A DNA stretch of 27,790 bases from Actinomycetes bacterium. Lineage in GTDB: Bacteria > Actinomycetota > Actinomycetes > Mycobacteriales > Micromonosporaceae. Below, one piece after another: positions 17,565 to 25,871 of this stretch. The position numbers and the translations under genes are program-made. Each line of letters starts with the position of its first letter. Position 1 is the stretch's first letter. The notes beneath the pieces were generated by a model that ran no database searches, was not told the DNA's origin, and saw only the letters and a program-made list of their open reading frames with translations. The stretch spans positions 1 to 27,790 of the forward strand of contig JAJYSW010000003.1 in the NCBI GenBank assembly GCA_021793335.1, written 5' to 3'.

Positions 17565-18206
17565 TCAGCCGAGGCGGACCCGACGTCCGTCGACGGCCCA
17601 GCCGTCGCGGACCATGCGGCCGACCGCGGTGACGAGCTGGCCGCGTTCGGCCTCCTTGATGCGCTCGGTCAGCGTGTCGACGGTGTCGTCGTCTTCGACC
17701 GGGACGGCGGTCTGGGCGATGATCGGGCCGGTGTCGACGCCCGAATCGCAGATGAAGAGGGTCGCTCCGGCGAGTTTCACACCGGCGGCGAGGGCTTCGC
17801 CGGGGCCGTTCATGCCGGGGAAGGCCGGGAGCAGCGAATTGTGGGTGTTGATGTAGCGGCCGGGGAAGGCCGAGAGGAACCGCGGGCCGCACAGTTTCAG
17901 GAATCCGGCCGAGACGACGAGATCCGGTTCGAAGGAGGCGACCGTCTCGGTGAGGTCGGCGTCCCACTGTTCACGGTCGGAGTAGTCGCGGACCTTGCGC
18001 ACGAACGTGGGGACGCCTGCGGCGGCGGCACGTTCCAAGCCGAGCGTGCCGTCCCGGTCGGCGCCGACGGCGACGACGGCGGCCCCGTATTCGGGCTCAC
18101 GGCAGGCATCGAGGAGGGCTTGCAGGTTGGAGCCCGAACCGGAGACGAGCACGACCAGTTTCTTGGGCACGGCGGCGCTTGAGGAGCCGTAGTTGCGCGA
18201 GGTCAC
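17565..18206 (-). CDS. purN: Phosphoribosylglycinamide formyltransferase
   Basis: It transfers a formyl group from 10-formyl-THF to GAR in step three of purine synthesis. The 213-residue protein has the substrate loop VSGSGSNLQALLDA and the catalytic triad Asn120, His122 and Asp158 (INTHNSLLPAFPG and GVDTGP). The residue after the catalytic His is Asn rather than the usual Pro. The start is a GTG one base after the stop of the PerM-like gene; a GTG at residue 13 (VPKKLVV) would give a more typical N-terminus, but neither has a strong ribosome site. The perM-purN order matches the mycobacterial Rv0955-Rv0956 arrangement. Confidence 0.95.
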   Translation of the reverse strand: MTSRNYGSSSAAVPKKLVVLVSGSGSNLQALLDACREPEYGAAVVAVGADRDGTLGLERAAAAGVPTFVRKVRDYSDREQWDADLTETVASFEPDLVVSAGFLKLCGPRFLSAFPGRYINTHNSLLPAFPGMNGPGEALAAGVKLAGATLFICDSGVDTGPIIAQTAVPVEDDDTVDTLTERIKEAERGQLVTAVGRMVRDGWAVDGRRVRLG

Positions 18207-18207
18207 G

Positions 18208-19494
18208 TCAGTACCGTAACGCGTCGTCGCGGCTCCGCGCCTGGTCGGGGATGACGACCGTGTCTCGCCGCACCAGCTCGGATTCGGCGGCGCGCCGGTG
18301 CACGGCGAACAGGCGCGCCACGAGGGCCGCTCCCACCAGGCCGATGAGGGTCTGGAGCCCGCCGAGCATCGCCACCGCCCACGGGTTCGGGCCGATCCGC
18401 GCGAGCAGACCGTCTCCTGCGGCGCCGCCCGAGAGCCACGACAGGCAGCCCAGGAGCCCGGCGGAGACGGAGGCGGCGAGAATCGCGGCGGTGATGACGC
18501 GGGGGACGCGCAGATCGGGCGACCGGTAGGTCAGGAGAACGCCGAACACGGTCGCGAGCATGAGCGGGAGCCCGATGAGGATGGTCGCCGACGCGGGCAG
18601 CGGGCCTGCGGGGACGGCCGCGAAGAGCGGGAACGCCGGGAGCGGGCCCAGTTCGACCAGTTCGGCCTGCACCGCGGTGTCGACGCCGATGGCGAAGCCG
18701 GGGCCGCAGAGGTAGGCCACGGCCCAGATCACGAGGTTCGGCAGGTACAGCAGGCTCAGCAGGGCCACGGCCCAGGCTCCGGAGCCGTAGAGGCGCAGCG
18801 TGTCGGCGACGTCGCCGCCGCGCACGGCGATCGCGACGCCGACGGCGGCCGAGCCGACGGCGAGGAGCGAGACGGTCACGAGCGCGCCGGTGCGGATGCC
18901 GCGCCGCAGCCAGGCCGAGGCGTGCTCCCAGGGCAGCACGCCCGCTTCGCGGGCCGCACCGAACGCCGTGGCGGCGATGGCGAATGGCACGACCCAGGCG
19001 AGGGTCCGCGTCACCGAGACGGTGAACGGGCCGGTGGAGACGAGTGCCGCCGCGCCCGCGGCGAGTCCGACATAGAGCAGTGAGACCGTGCCCGCGGCGG
19101 CCCGGACGGCGGCGGCGTCCCTGCCGCCGATCGCGCGCACGGTTCCGGCGGCGGCTTTGGCGAGCCGCCACGCGAGCACGACGGTGAGCAGCAGCGGCGT
19201 GACCGTCAGATGCAGCGATCCGATGGCGACGCCCACGCCGTGCCCGGCGAGCCAGGCGGCTCCGGCGGCGGCGACCACGGCGGAGACGTCGCCGGATCGT
19301 CCGGCGAGCCACCACGCGAGGATGACCAGGACGAGGATCGGGGTGTAGACGACCGTGGCGCACCACAGGACCGTGGCCGCCGCCGAGGCGAACAGGGTGC
19401 GGGGCCGGCGAGGCGCCGTCCGGCGATTCGCGGGGTCGACGACCACCGTGTCCCGCTGCGCGGCGGCCGACCGGGTGCTCGATCGCTCCTTCAC
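18208..19494 (-). CDS. PerM-like polytopic membrane protein (DUF6350)
   Basis: This is a 428-residue integral membrane protein with roughly ten helices and a short hydrophilic N-terminus. The conserved segment LCGPGFAIGVDTAVQ followed by LGPLPAFPLFAAVP, and its position directly upstream of purN, identify it as the DUF6350/PerM family. The M. tuberculosis member (Rv0955, PerM) is described as a cell-division-associated membrane protein. I chose the GTG of VKERSSTRS; an ATG 28 codons upstream reads through sequence that looks like a promoter (TATGAC at 19512-19507). The basic C-terminal tail is cytoplasmic by charge. Co-translation with purN is likely (1-base gap). Confidence 0.87.
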   Translation of the reverse strand: MKERSSTRSAAAQRDTVVVDPANRRTAPRRPRTLFASAAATVLWCATVVYTPILVLVILAWWLAGRSGDVSAVVAAAGAAWLAGHGVGVAIGSLHLTVTPLLLTVVLAWRLAKAAAGTVRAIGGRDAAAVRAAAGTVSLLYVGLAAGAAALVSTGPFTVSVTRTLAWVVPFAIAATAFGAAREAGVLPWEHASAWLRRGIRTGALVTVSLLAVGSAAVGVAIAVRGGDVADTLRLYGSGAWAVALLSLLYLPNLVIWAVAYLCGPGFAIGVDTAVQAELVELGPLPAFPLFAAVPAGPLPASATILIGLPLMLATVFGVLLTYRSPDLRVPRVITAAILAASVSAGLLGCLSWLSGGAAGDGLLARIGPNPWAVAMLGGLQTLIGLVGAALVARLFAVHRRAAESELVRRDTVVIPDQARSRDDALRY

Positions 19495-19646
19495 GCCGCC
19501 CAGTCTGTCATAGGACGGTGCCCGGCGGCGGGCAGCGGCGCTGATCGAATGCCCGATGCGAGTGGCCCACCGCGGCACGGCGAATGCGAGTATGAGTCGA
19601 AGACTCGGCCGCGCAGGGCGGCCGCGAATCGAGAGTGGAGGACGGC

Positions 19647-20078
19647 ATGAAAGGTCCCGGCGACTTCTTCGCGACCGCCGAGGCGTACGAGGTGGTGGAC
19701 GGCGACACGTTCCGAGTGGTCCTCGACGGCGAGAAGACCCGTGTGCGCATCATGGGCATCAACGCCCCCGAATCGGGCGGCTACAGGGCCGAAGAGGACT
19801 GGGGCGCCGAGGCGAAGGCGTACGCCAAGGACAAGCTGGAGGGCCGTACCGTCCACTTGTTCACCGATCCGGGCGACCCGATCTACGACCAGTACGACCG
19901 GCTGCTCGCACACGTGGTCATGGAGAACGGCATGAACTACGCCGTGCTCGCAGTGGCCGAGGGCATGGCCGAGTGCTACATCCTGCGCCACCAGGAACTG
20001 GTCATCGGCGACACGCTCCGCAAGGCCGAGCGGCTGGCGAAGGCCGAGCGGCGCGGCATGTGGGGCTCGCTCGACTGA
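19647..20078 (+). CDS. Staphylococcal-nuclease-fold protein
   Basis: This is a 143-residue single-domain thermonuclease homologue (SNase/TNase, OB fold). Equivalents of the S. aureus active-site residues are visible: Asp20 in VDGDT (D21), Arg34 (R35), Glu42 in APE (E43) and Arg85 in YDRLLAH (R87). The calcium ligand D40 is replaced by Asn39 (GINAPE). There is no signal peptide or membrane anchor, so it appears cytoplasmic, unlike most secreted family members. The ATG has GGAGG 5 bases upstream; a GTG four codons earlier overlaps that site. It is divergent from the perM-purN genes. The substrate is unknown; the nuclease fold is clear. Confidence 0.9.
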   Translation: MKGPGDFFATAEAYEVVDGDTFRVVLDGEKTRVRIMGINAPESGGYRAEEDWGAEAKAYAKDKLEGRTVHLFTDPGDPIYDQYDRLLAHVVMENGMNYAVLAVAEGMAECYILRHQELVIGDTLRKAERLAKAERRGMWGSLD

Positions 20079-20089
20079 CGCGGGCGTCC

Positions 20090-20141
20090 GGCCGCGACCG
20101 AACCGGTCCCCTCCGTGCGGCGGCCCGCGACCGGACCGGTC
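20090..20141. repeat. Imperfect direct repeat with paired small hairpins
   Basis: Two roughly 20-base copies, GGCCGCGACCGAACCGGTC (20090-20108) and GGCCCGCGACCGGACCGGTC (20122-20141), fill the gap between the convergent nuclease and response-regulator genes. Each contains a GACCG-NAC-CGGTC hairpin. They may serve as a bidirectional transcription end. No U-tract is present. Confidence 0.45.
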
Positions 20142-20789
20142 TCAGGCACTCTCCAAATACCGCAGGACCGCGGCGACGCGGCGGTCGGTCTGATCGTCGG
20201 GCGCGAGGTCGAGCTTGAAGAAGATATTGCGGATGTGCTTGTGGACGGCGTTCTCGGTGATGAACAGCCGCTTCGCGATCGCGGCGTTGCCGAGGCCCTC
20301 GGCCATGACCGACAGGACCTCTTTCTCGCGCGGGGTGAGCCGTTCGAGCGGGTCGCCGGCGCGGCGCTGCGCGAACAGCTGGGCGACGACCTCCGGATCG
20401 ATGGCGGTGCCGCCCTCGGCGACCCGCTGGAGCGCCTCGACGAAGGTGTCGACGCGGCCGACGCGCTCCTTGAGCAGGTAGCCGACGCGCTCGGCGCCGG
20501 CCGCGAGCAGGTCGGTCGCGAAGCTCTCCTCCACATAGGCGGACAGGACGAGGACGGCGAGCTCGGGATGGGCGCGGCGGGCCTCGACGGCGGCCTTGAT
20601 GCCCTCGTCGGTGTGCGTGGGCGGCATCCGGACGTCCACGACGGCGACGTCGGGCCGGTGCTCGGCGACGGCGGCCAGGAATTCCTCGGGTCCGCCGGTG
20701 GAGGCGACGACGTCGAAGCCCTCGCCGCGCAGCACCAGCCCCAGCCCTTCGCGCAGGAGGGTGTCGTCCTCGGCGATCACGATCCGCAT
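20142..20789 (-). CDS. NarL/LuxR-type response regulator
   Basis: This is a 215-residue two-component regulator. The receiver domain (about 1-120) has the acidic pocket Asp8/Asp9, the phosphorylation site Asp52 (VVDVRMPP) and the conserved Lys in GYLLKER. The LuxR helix-turn-helix spans about 148-205 (LTPREKEVLSVMAEGL to HIRNIFFKL). The ATG has GGAG 5 bases upstream and lies within the last codons of the kinase gene (13-base overlap). It is paired with the adjacent kinase and most likely controls the divergent ABC transporter, a common arrangement. Confidence 0.95.
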   Translation of the reverse strand: MRIVIAEDDTLLREGLGLVLRGEGFDVVASTGGPEEFLAAVAEHRPDVAVVDVRMPPTHTDEGIKAAVEARRAHPELAVLVLSAYVEESFATDLLAAGAERVGYLLKERVGRVDTFVEALQRVAEGGTAIDPEVVAQLFAQRRAGDPLERLTPREKEVLSVMAEGLGNAAIAKRLFITENAVHKHIRNIFFKLDLAPDDQTDRRVAAVLRYLESA

Positions 20790-22039
20790 GGCAGCTCCAC
20801 TCTGATCTCGGTCGGCCCTCCGACGGGACTGTCGATGGCCACGTCCCCGTCGTGCGCCTCGACGCGGCGGGCGATCCCGGCCAGCCCCGAGCCGCCCGCG
20901 GGATCGGCGCCGCCGCGGCCGTCGTCGGTGACGCGCACATGGAGGCGGCCGCCGTGCAGCCGCACCTCGATTTCGGCGCGGCTCGCCCCGCTGTGTTTGG
21001 CGACGTTCGTCAACGACTCTGCCACAGCGAAATAAGCGGTCGTCTCGACACTGGCAGGGCAGCGGGCGGGCACTTCGACGGTCACCTCGCACGGCACGGC
21101 GCAATCCGAGGCCAGAGCGCTCAACGCGCCTTCCAGGCCGCGGTTCTCCAGCACCGGCGGCAGGATCGAACGGACGACGGCGCGCAGCTCGGCCAGGGAC
21201 TGCTCGACGGCGTCCTGCGCGCGGGCGAGGATCTCATCGGCGCGCCCGGGGTCACGGTGGACCTCCCGGCGCGCCGCTCCCACGAGCACGGCGACGCCGA
21301 CGATGCGGTTCTGAGCGCCGTCGTGCAGCGCCCGCTCGATGCGGCGCAGCTCGACCGCGTGGGCGTCGAGCGCGGCGGCGCGCGTGGCGGTGAGCCGGGC
21401 GACGCGCTCGGAGAGGTCGGTGTCCGGGTCCGGCCCGAGGAGGTTGCGGCCGGGCCGGGCCTGGAGGTCGAGCAGTTTCGGTGCGCCGATGAGCCACAGC
21501 GCGAACACGGCGGCCCCGACCACGGGGCCGATCACCGCGGTGCCCCAGGTGCGGGCTTCGACGACGCCGTTGAGGAGGCGCTGCTCGGCGGGGCCGACGG
21601 CGTACCACCACAGCGGATAGGTGGCATCGTGGACGGCCGTGACCGGGATCTGGAGGGCCACCAGGCCGAGGATCAGCCCCCAGGTGGCGTGCAGGAACAG
21701 CCATGACAGCTCCCGGCGCACGTCCGGGTCGGCCGCGAGCGACCGCAGCGTCCACTCCGGTCCGGGATCGGGATCGTGGTAGGGCGACTCGATCTGGTAC
21801 CCGATCCGCCGCAGCCGGCCGCGCTCGAATTCGGACAGTCGCCGCACCCAGCGCAGGAGTGGGCGCGCCGTCGGTCGGCCGATGCGCACGGCGCACAGGA
21901 GCGCCGCGATCAACAGCACCGGCACGGTGTAGAGCGCGAGCAGGCCGATGGCGGCCCCGTAGGCGTTGTAGAAGGTGGCGCGCAGCGCCTCGCGCAGCAT
22001 CCGGCGCTCATCGGCCGAGACCGTGTTCGCGCTGCCCAT
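20777..22039 (-). CDS. Sensor histidine kinase (HisKA_3 type)
   Basis: This is a 420-residue membrane kinase. Four helices are likely (about 23-50, 115-137, 143-150 weak, 165-188), arranged like the four-helix putative sensor domain common in actinobacterial NarL-type kinases. A dimerisation region follows, with the phospho-acceptor His239 in RALHDGAQNR, and then a HATPase_c domain with the N-box ESLTNVAKHSGA and G-box DDGRGG plus GSGLAGIARR. The ATG has GGAGG 6 bases upstream. It is cotranscribed with the regulator gene. The absence of a large extracellular domain suggests sensing within the membrane, for example cell-envelope stress, but this is inference. Confidence 0.93.
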   Translation of the reverse strand: MGSANTVSADERRMLREALRATFYNAYGAAIGLLALYTVPVLLIAALLCAVRIGRPTARPLLRWVRRLSEFERGRLRRIGYQIESPYHDPDPGPEWTLRSLAADPDVRRELSWLFLHATWGLILGLVALQIPVTAVHDATYPLWWYAVGPAEQRLLNGVVEARTWGTAVIGPVVGAAVFALWLIGAPKLLDLQARPGRNLLGPDPDTDLSERVARLTATRAAALDAHAVELRRIERALHDGAQNRIVGVAVLVGAARREVHRDPGRADEILARAQDAVEQSLAELRAVVRSILPPVLENRGLEGALSALASDCAVPCEVTVEVPARCPASVETTAYFAVAESLTNVAKHSGASRAEIEVRLHGGRLHVRVTDDGRGGADPAGGSGLAGIARRVEAHDGDVAIDSPVGGPTEIRVELPCGS

Positions 22040-22094
22040 CGGACCCCTCCCCCGGTGCGGCCCCAAACGCTACCCCCCGGGCCGCGCCGGTGTC

Positions 22095-22112
22095 GGTACA
22101 GCGGGCTGTACC
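22095..22112. promoter_or_regulatory. Perfect inverted repeat GGTACAG-CGGG-CTGTACC
   Basis: A 7-bp perfect inverted repeat with a 4-base centre lies between the divergent kinase and transporter genes, 56 bp upstream of the kinase ATG. It has the size and symmetry of a response-regulator dimer site and is a candidate target of the adjacent LuxR-type regulator for autoregulation. Confidence 0.5.
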
Positions 22113-22157
22113 AGGCGCGTACGGCTGCCCCCACCTCGATTCCGGCAGTTGACCGCA

Positions 22158-22186
22158 TTGGGAGGCAACGCTTTTCGCCATATCTT
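22158..22186 (+). promoter_or_regulatory. Candidate promoter of the ABC exporter operon
   Basis: TTGGGA (22158-22163) and TATCTT (22181-22186) are separated by 17 bases and each matches the consensus at 4/6 positions. A transcript would start near 22193, about 30 bases before the small membrane protein. The direct repeat GAGGCAACGC/GAGGTAACGC (22162-22171 and 22188-22197) covers the -35 and the start site. Confidence 0.4.
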
Positions 22187-22197
22187 CGAGGTAACGC
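22162..22197. repeat. Direct repeat over the exporter promoter
   Basis: GAGGCAACGC (22162-22171) and GAGGTAACGC (22188-22197) differ at one base and are 26 bp apart, placing them on roughly the same face of the helix. They may be a regulator binding site. The interval between them is the promoter spacer and -10. Confidence 0.4.
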
Positions 22198-22224
22198 CGC
22201 AATGATCCTCGAAAGGGGCCCACG

Positions 22225-22452
22225 ATGACCGAGCAATACCGTCCCAACGATCCGGATCGGACCGCCGAGCCCGAGGCGAGTCCCACCTCGCACGGCACCG
22301 ACATACTGCTGTGGATCATCCTGGCCCTCAGTTTCGCCGCCAACGGCGCCATGTCCCTGATCGGCCTCGATCTGCTGGCGGTCCCGTTCGGCGTCGTCGC
22401 GCTGTTCTCGGGGGTCACGCTCCTGATCCGCTACTTCCAGCGCAGGAGATGA
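22225..22452 (+). CDS. Small two-helix membrane protein
   Basis: This is a 75-residue protein with a polar, acidic N-terminus (about 1-24), two membrane helices (about 27-45 and 48-68) and a basic end (YFQRRR). I do not recognise a family. The ATG follows GAAAGGGG at about 6-10 bases. The stop overlaps the next gene's upstream ATG codon and ribosome site, so it is the first gene of the transporter operon. It could be an accessory subunit or modulator of the ABC exporter or of the kinase. Confidence 0.8.
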   Translation: MTEQYRPNDPDRTAEPEASPTSHGTDILLWIILALSFAANGAMSLIGLDLLAVPFGVVALFSGVTLLIRYFQRRR

Positions 22453-22454
22453 CG

Positions 22455-23249
22455 ATGCCGACGATGCAGGCGCCGCGGACGGCGCTGCGCGAGGACCCGA
22501 CCAGGCCCGCCGCGCTGCTCATGCGGCACGTCACGAAGACCTATGACGGCGCGGTCACCGCGCTCGACCGTGTCTCGCTCCAAGTGCAGTACGGCTCGTT
22601 CCTGGCCGTGATGGGGCCTTCGGGCTCGGGCAAGTCGACGCTGCTGCACTGCGCCGCCGGGCTCGATTCCCCCACGTCGGGCGAGGTCCTCGTCGGCGGG
22701 ACCGAGATCTCACGGCTGAACGAGACGAAGCGGACGCTGCTGCGCCGCGACCGGATCGGCTTCGTCTTCCAGTCCTATAACCTGCTGCCGTCGTTGACCG
22801 TCGAGGAGAACATCGCGCTGCCGCTGCGCCTGTCGGGCGCGGCGGCCGACCGGGGGTGGCTCGACGAACTGGTGGCGCGGGTCGGTCTCGGCCCGTTCCT
22901 GCGGCGCAAGCCCGGCGAGATCTCGGGCGGTCAGCGGCAGCGTGCGGCGATCGCCCGCGCGCTGGCCGCGCGGCCCGAGGTCGTCTTCGCCGACGAACCG
23001 ACCGGCGCGCTCGATCTGGAGACCGCCGCCGAGGTCCTCGACCTGCTGCGCGGCCTGGTCGATGAGTTCGGGCAGACGACCATCATGGTCACTCACGATC
23101 CGCACGCCGCCGCCCGGGCCCACGCGACCGCGGTGATGGCCGACGGCCGGATCGACCAGTACTGCGTGCAGCCCACCGCCGAGGAGCTGGCACGGCGGCT
23201 GACGCTCTTGCGGGCTCCCCGGCCCGGTCCCCCGCTCGATCGCCCATGA
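22455..23249 (+). CDS. ABC exporter ATPase (MacB/LolD type)
   Basis: This is a 264-residue cytoplasmic ATPase working with the FtsX-like permease encoded next. Walker A GPSGSGKST is at residues 54-62, the Q-loop is near VFQSYNLLP, the signature ISGGQRQR is near 157-163, Walker B VVFADEPTGALD follows and the H-loop is VTHD. The LLPSLTVEENIALPL segment is typical of the MacB/LolD/BceA group. The start chosen is the second of three clustered ATGs, which has AGGAG 6 bases upstream. A 20-residue N-terminal extension precedes the domain. The gene overlaps the permease by 4 bases (ATGA). Confidence 0.94.
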   Translation: MPTMQAPRTALREDPTRPAALLMRHVTKTYDGAVTALDRVSLQVQYGSFLAVMGPSGSGKSTLLHCAAGLDSPTSGEVLVGGTEISRLNETKRTLLRRDRIGFVFQSYNLLPSLTVEENIALPLRLSGAAADRGWLDELVARVGLGPFLRRKPGEISGGQRQRAAIARALAARPEVVFADEPTGALDLETAAEVLDLLRGLVDEFGQTTIMVTHDPHAAARAHATAVMADGRIDQYCVQPTAEELARRLTLLRAPRPGPPLDRP

Positions 23250-25771
23250 AGACGATGGGCCGCCGGGCCGGCTCCGGCGCGAGGCCGCGCCTCTTCGCGT
23301 TCGCCATGGCCCGCGATCAGATCGGCGGGCTCGTCGCCGTGGCGTGCGCGGTGTTCGGCGGGGCCGCCATGGTCACCGCGTGCGCGGTCATCGGCGAGAC
23401 CGGACTGACCTCGCACGCGAGCCCCGAACGGCTCGCGGCGGCCGATATCCTCGTCGCCGCCCGGCAGCATCACCCCGTCCCGGAGGACCTCGATCCTCCT
23501 TTGCGCGAGCGGGTGACGATCCCCTCAGAGCTCGTCGAGGTCGTCGCGGCCGTTCCCGGCGTGGCGGCGGCCGTCGGGGATTTGACGTTCCCGGCCTCGA
23601 TCCTCTCGCTCGAAGCGCCCACCGAGGGGCACGGCTGGGCCTCGGCCGCACTCGGCGGGTCCGTCCTCGACGGCACCGCGCCGGAGGGCCCCGGCCAGAT
23701 CGTCCTGGACGCCGCGATCGCTACGGACGCCGGCCTGGCGGTGGGCGAACGCACCGAGATCGCCACTGCCGCGGGGACCGCCGAGTACCTGGTGACCGGT
23801 GTGGTCGACGCGCCCGGTTCGGGCGTGTACTTCGAGGAGGCGACGGCGGCGGCCCTGGCCGAGAATCCCGGCGGCGAGGTGGATCTGATCGCCGTCGCCG
23901 TCGAGCCCGGTGCTTCGCTCGCGGACGTCGCGGCCGATATCGAGGCGGCGGGCCTGCCCGAGGGCCTCATCGTGGCCACCGGTGAGGCGCGCGGCGACGT
24001 GGAGTTCTTCACTGCGGCGGCCACGCGCGGCGAACTGGTCGCCATGGCCGGGTCCCTGTCGGGGACGGTCCTGATCCTCGTCGGCTGTGTCGTCGCCGGT
24101 GCGTTGTCGGTCTCGGTGGCGAACCAGCGCCGTGATCTCGCACTGCTGCGTGCGCTCGGGGCCACTCCGCGCCGGGTGCGGCGGCTCGTCGCCGCCCAGG
24201 CCACCGCCGTGGCCGCCATCGCGCTCGTCCCCGGCATCGCCGTCGGCCACCTGCTCGCCGGGGCGTTCGCGGACGCGCTCACCGGAGTCGGCCTGCTGAG
24301 CGAGGCGCTGCCCTTGGCCCGCACCCCGCTCAGCGCCCTCCTCGCCGCGGCGCTCATGCTGCCGACGGCGCAACTGGCCGCGCGCGGCGCGGCGATGCGG
24401 ATCTCTCGGATGCCCGCCACCGAAGCGGTGGCCGAATCGCGGGTCGAGCCGCGCGAGCCTTCGCATCTTCGCGTCCGGGTCGGCCTGGTCCTGTTCGCGG
24501 CGGCACTGGCGCAGTCGCTGTTGCCGTTGTTCACGCGCAGCGAGGCGGCCCTCGTCTCGACGGCGACGGGTGCGCTGATGGCGATCGTCGGGCTGGCGCT
24601 GGCCGCTCCGGCGCTGGTGCGGGCCCTCACCGGTCACGCCGCCCGACGGCTGAGCGATCGAACGGGGGCCCCGCAGTGGCTGGCGGTGAGCAACAGTCGC
24701 ACCTATGCGCTGCGCACGGCCGGTTCGGTGACCGTGCTGGCACTCGCGGTCGCGTTGACGCTCACGCAGCTCTACACGCAGACGACAGTGGAACGGGCCG
24801 CCGCAGCAGATCTGGAGGCGGGGCTGCGCGCCGATGCGACGGTCACCGGCGCGGCGGTCGGCGGCGTCGCCCCGGCCGAGATCGCCGAGCTCGCAGACGA
24901 ACCGGGCGTCACCGCGGCGGTGCCGATGACCTCGACCACCGTGCTGCGCGAATACGAGTTCGCAGGGGACCGGTGGGCCGAGTCGTATGCGGCCCCGGCG
25001 TTCGGGCCGGGGGCCGAGCAGGTGGTCGACGTGCGGGTGGACGCGGGCGACCTGGCCGATCTCGCCGGGGAGAGCATCGCGGTGAGCACTGCGACGGCCA
25101 GGGTGTGGGGCGTGGACGTGGGCGATGAGGTGCGCCTGGTCCTGGCGAACGGCGTCGCGGTGCGCCCGAGCGTGGTCGCGACGTACGAGCGCGGGATCGG
25201 CTTCGGCTCCGTCATCGTCTCCACCGATCTGCTGGCCGCGCACAGCGGTGCGCGCCTGTTCGAGGCGGTCCTGCTGAGCGGCGATGCGGCGGCGGCCACC
25301 GTGTGGGCGTCGGACCGGCCGGGCCTGGACGTCCGGGCCGGGCCCGCGATGATCGCCGCGGGCCCCGGATCGTCCCCCGAGCGGTGGATCAACCTGCTCG
25401 TGAGCGTGGCGCTCCTGGGCTACGTCCTGCTGGGCGTGGGTAACAGCCTGGTCGCGTCCACTTCGCGGCGACGCGGTGAGTTCGCGGCGCTGCGTCTCGT
25501 CGGCGCGACGCCGAGGCAGATCCGGTCGATGGTGCGCCGGGAGGCGGTGCTCCTCTCGGCCATGGCGATCGGCGCGGGTTTGGCGATCTCGGTGCCGCCG
25601 ATGTCGCTTCTGGGCCTCGGTTTCACCGGGAGGCCGTGGCCGCAGGGCCCACTGTGGCCGATGGCGGCGATCGCGGCCGCGGCGGCGGTGATCGCCTACG
25701 CGGCGACGATGATGCCGACGCGGCGGGCGCTCGGTGAGCCGCCCGCCGCGGTCCTGGGGTCGGGCGATTGA
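23246..25771 (+). CDS. FtsX-like ABC permease
   Basis: This is an 841-residue membrane protein with duplicated FtsX domains, around residues 260-375 and 720-835, each containing the conserved pattern of R-R-x-x-[LF]-A-x-L-R-x-x-G-A-T-P-x-x (DLALLRALGATPRRVR and EFAALRLVGATPRQIR). The N-terminal helix is followed by an extracytoplasmic domain (about 55-255), and a second such domain lies between the halves (about 520-710). This is the layout of actinobacterial macrolide/peptide-export-like or lipoprotein-handling permeases controlled by neighbouring two-component systems. The cargo cannot be inferred. The ATG overlaps the ATPase stop, indicating coupling. Confidence 0.93.
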   Translation: MKTMGRRAGSGARPRLFAFAMARDQIGGLVAVACAVFGGAAMVTACAVIGETGLTSHASPERLAAADILVAARQHHPVPEDLDPPLRERVTIPSELVEVVAAVPGVAAAVGDLTFPASILSLEAPTEGHGWASAALGGSVLDGTAPEGPGQIVLDAAIATDAGLAVGERTEIATAAGTAEYLVTGVVDAPGSGVYFEEATAAALAENPGGEVDLIAVAVEPGASLADVAADIEAAGLPEGLIVATGEARGDVEFFTAAATRGELVAMAGSLSGTVLILVGCVVAGALSVSVANQRRDLALLRALGATPRRVRRLVAAQATAVAAIALVPGIAVGHLLAGAFADALTGVGLLSEALPLARTPLSALLAAALMLPTAQLAARGAAMRISRMPATEAVAESRVEPREPSHLRVRVGLVLFAAALAQSLLPLFTRSEAALVSTATGALMAIVGLALAAPALVRALTGHAARRLSDRTGAPQWLAVSNSRTYALRTAGSVTVLALAVALTLTQLYTQTTVERAAAADLEAGLRADATVTGAAVGGVAPAEIAELADEPGVTAAVPMTSTTVLREYEFAGDRWAESYAAPAFGPGAEQVVDVRVDAGDLADLAGESIAVSTATARVWGVDVGDEVRLVLANGVAVRPSVVATYERGIGFGSVIVSTDLLAAHSGARLFEAVLLSGDAAAATVWASDRPGLDVRAGPAMIAAGPGSSPERWINLLVSVALLGYVLLGVGNSLVASTSRRRGEFAALRLVGATPRQIRSMVRREAVLLSAMAIGAGLAISVPPMSLLGLGFTGRPWPQGPLWPMAAIAAAAAVIAYAATMMPTRRALGEPPAAVLGSGD

Positions 25772-25871
25772 CCGGCCGGGGCCGGGCCGCGCCGCACCTC
25801 GCCGTTTGCCGCAGTCGGTATCGTGAGACCGAGAGAAGTCACGACTCGATCCGGCTTGGAGAGTAGATCCC

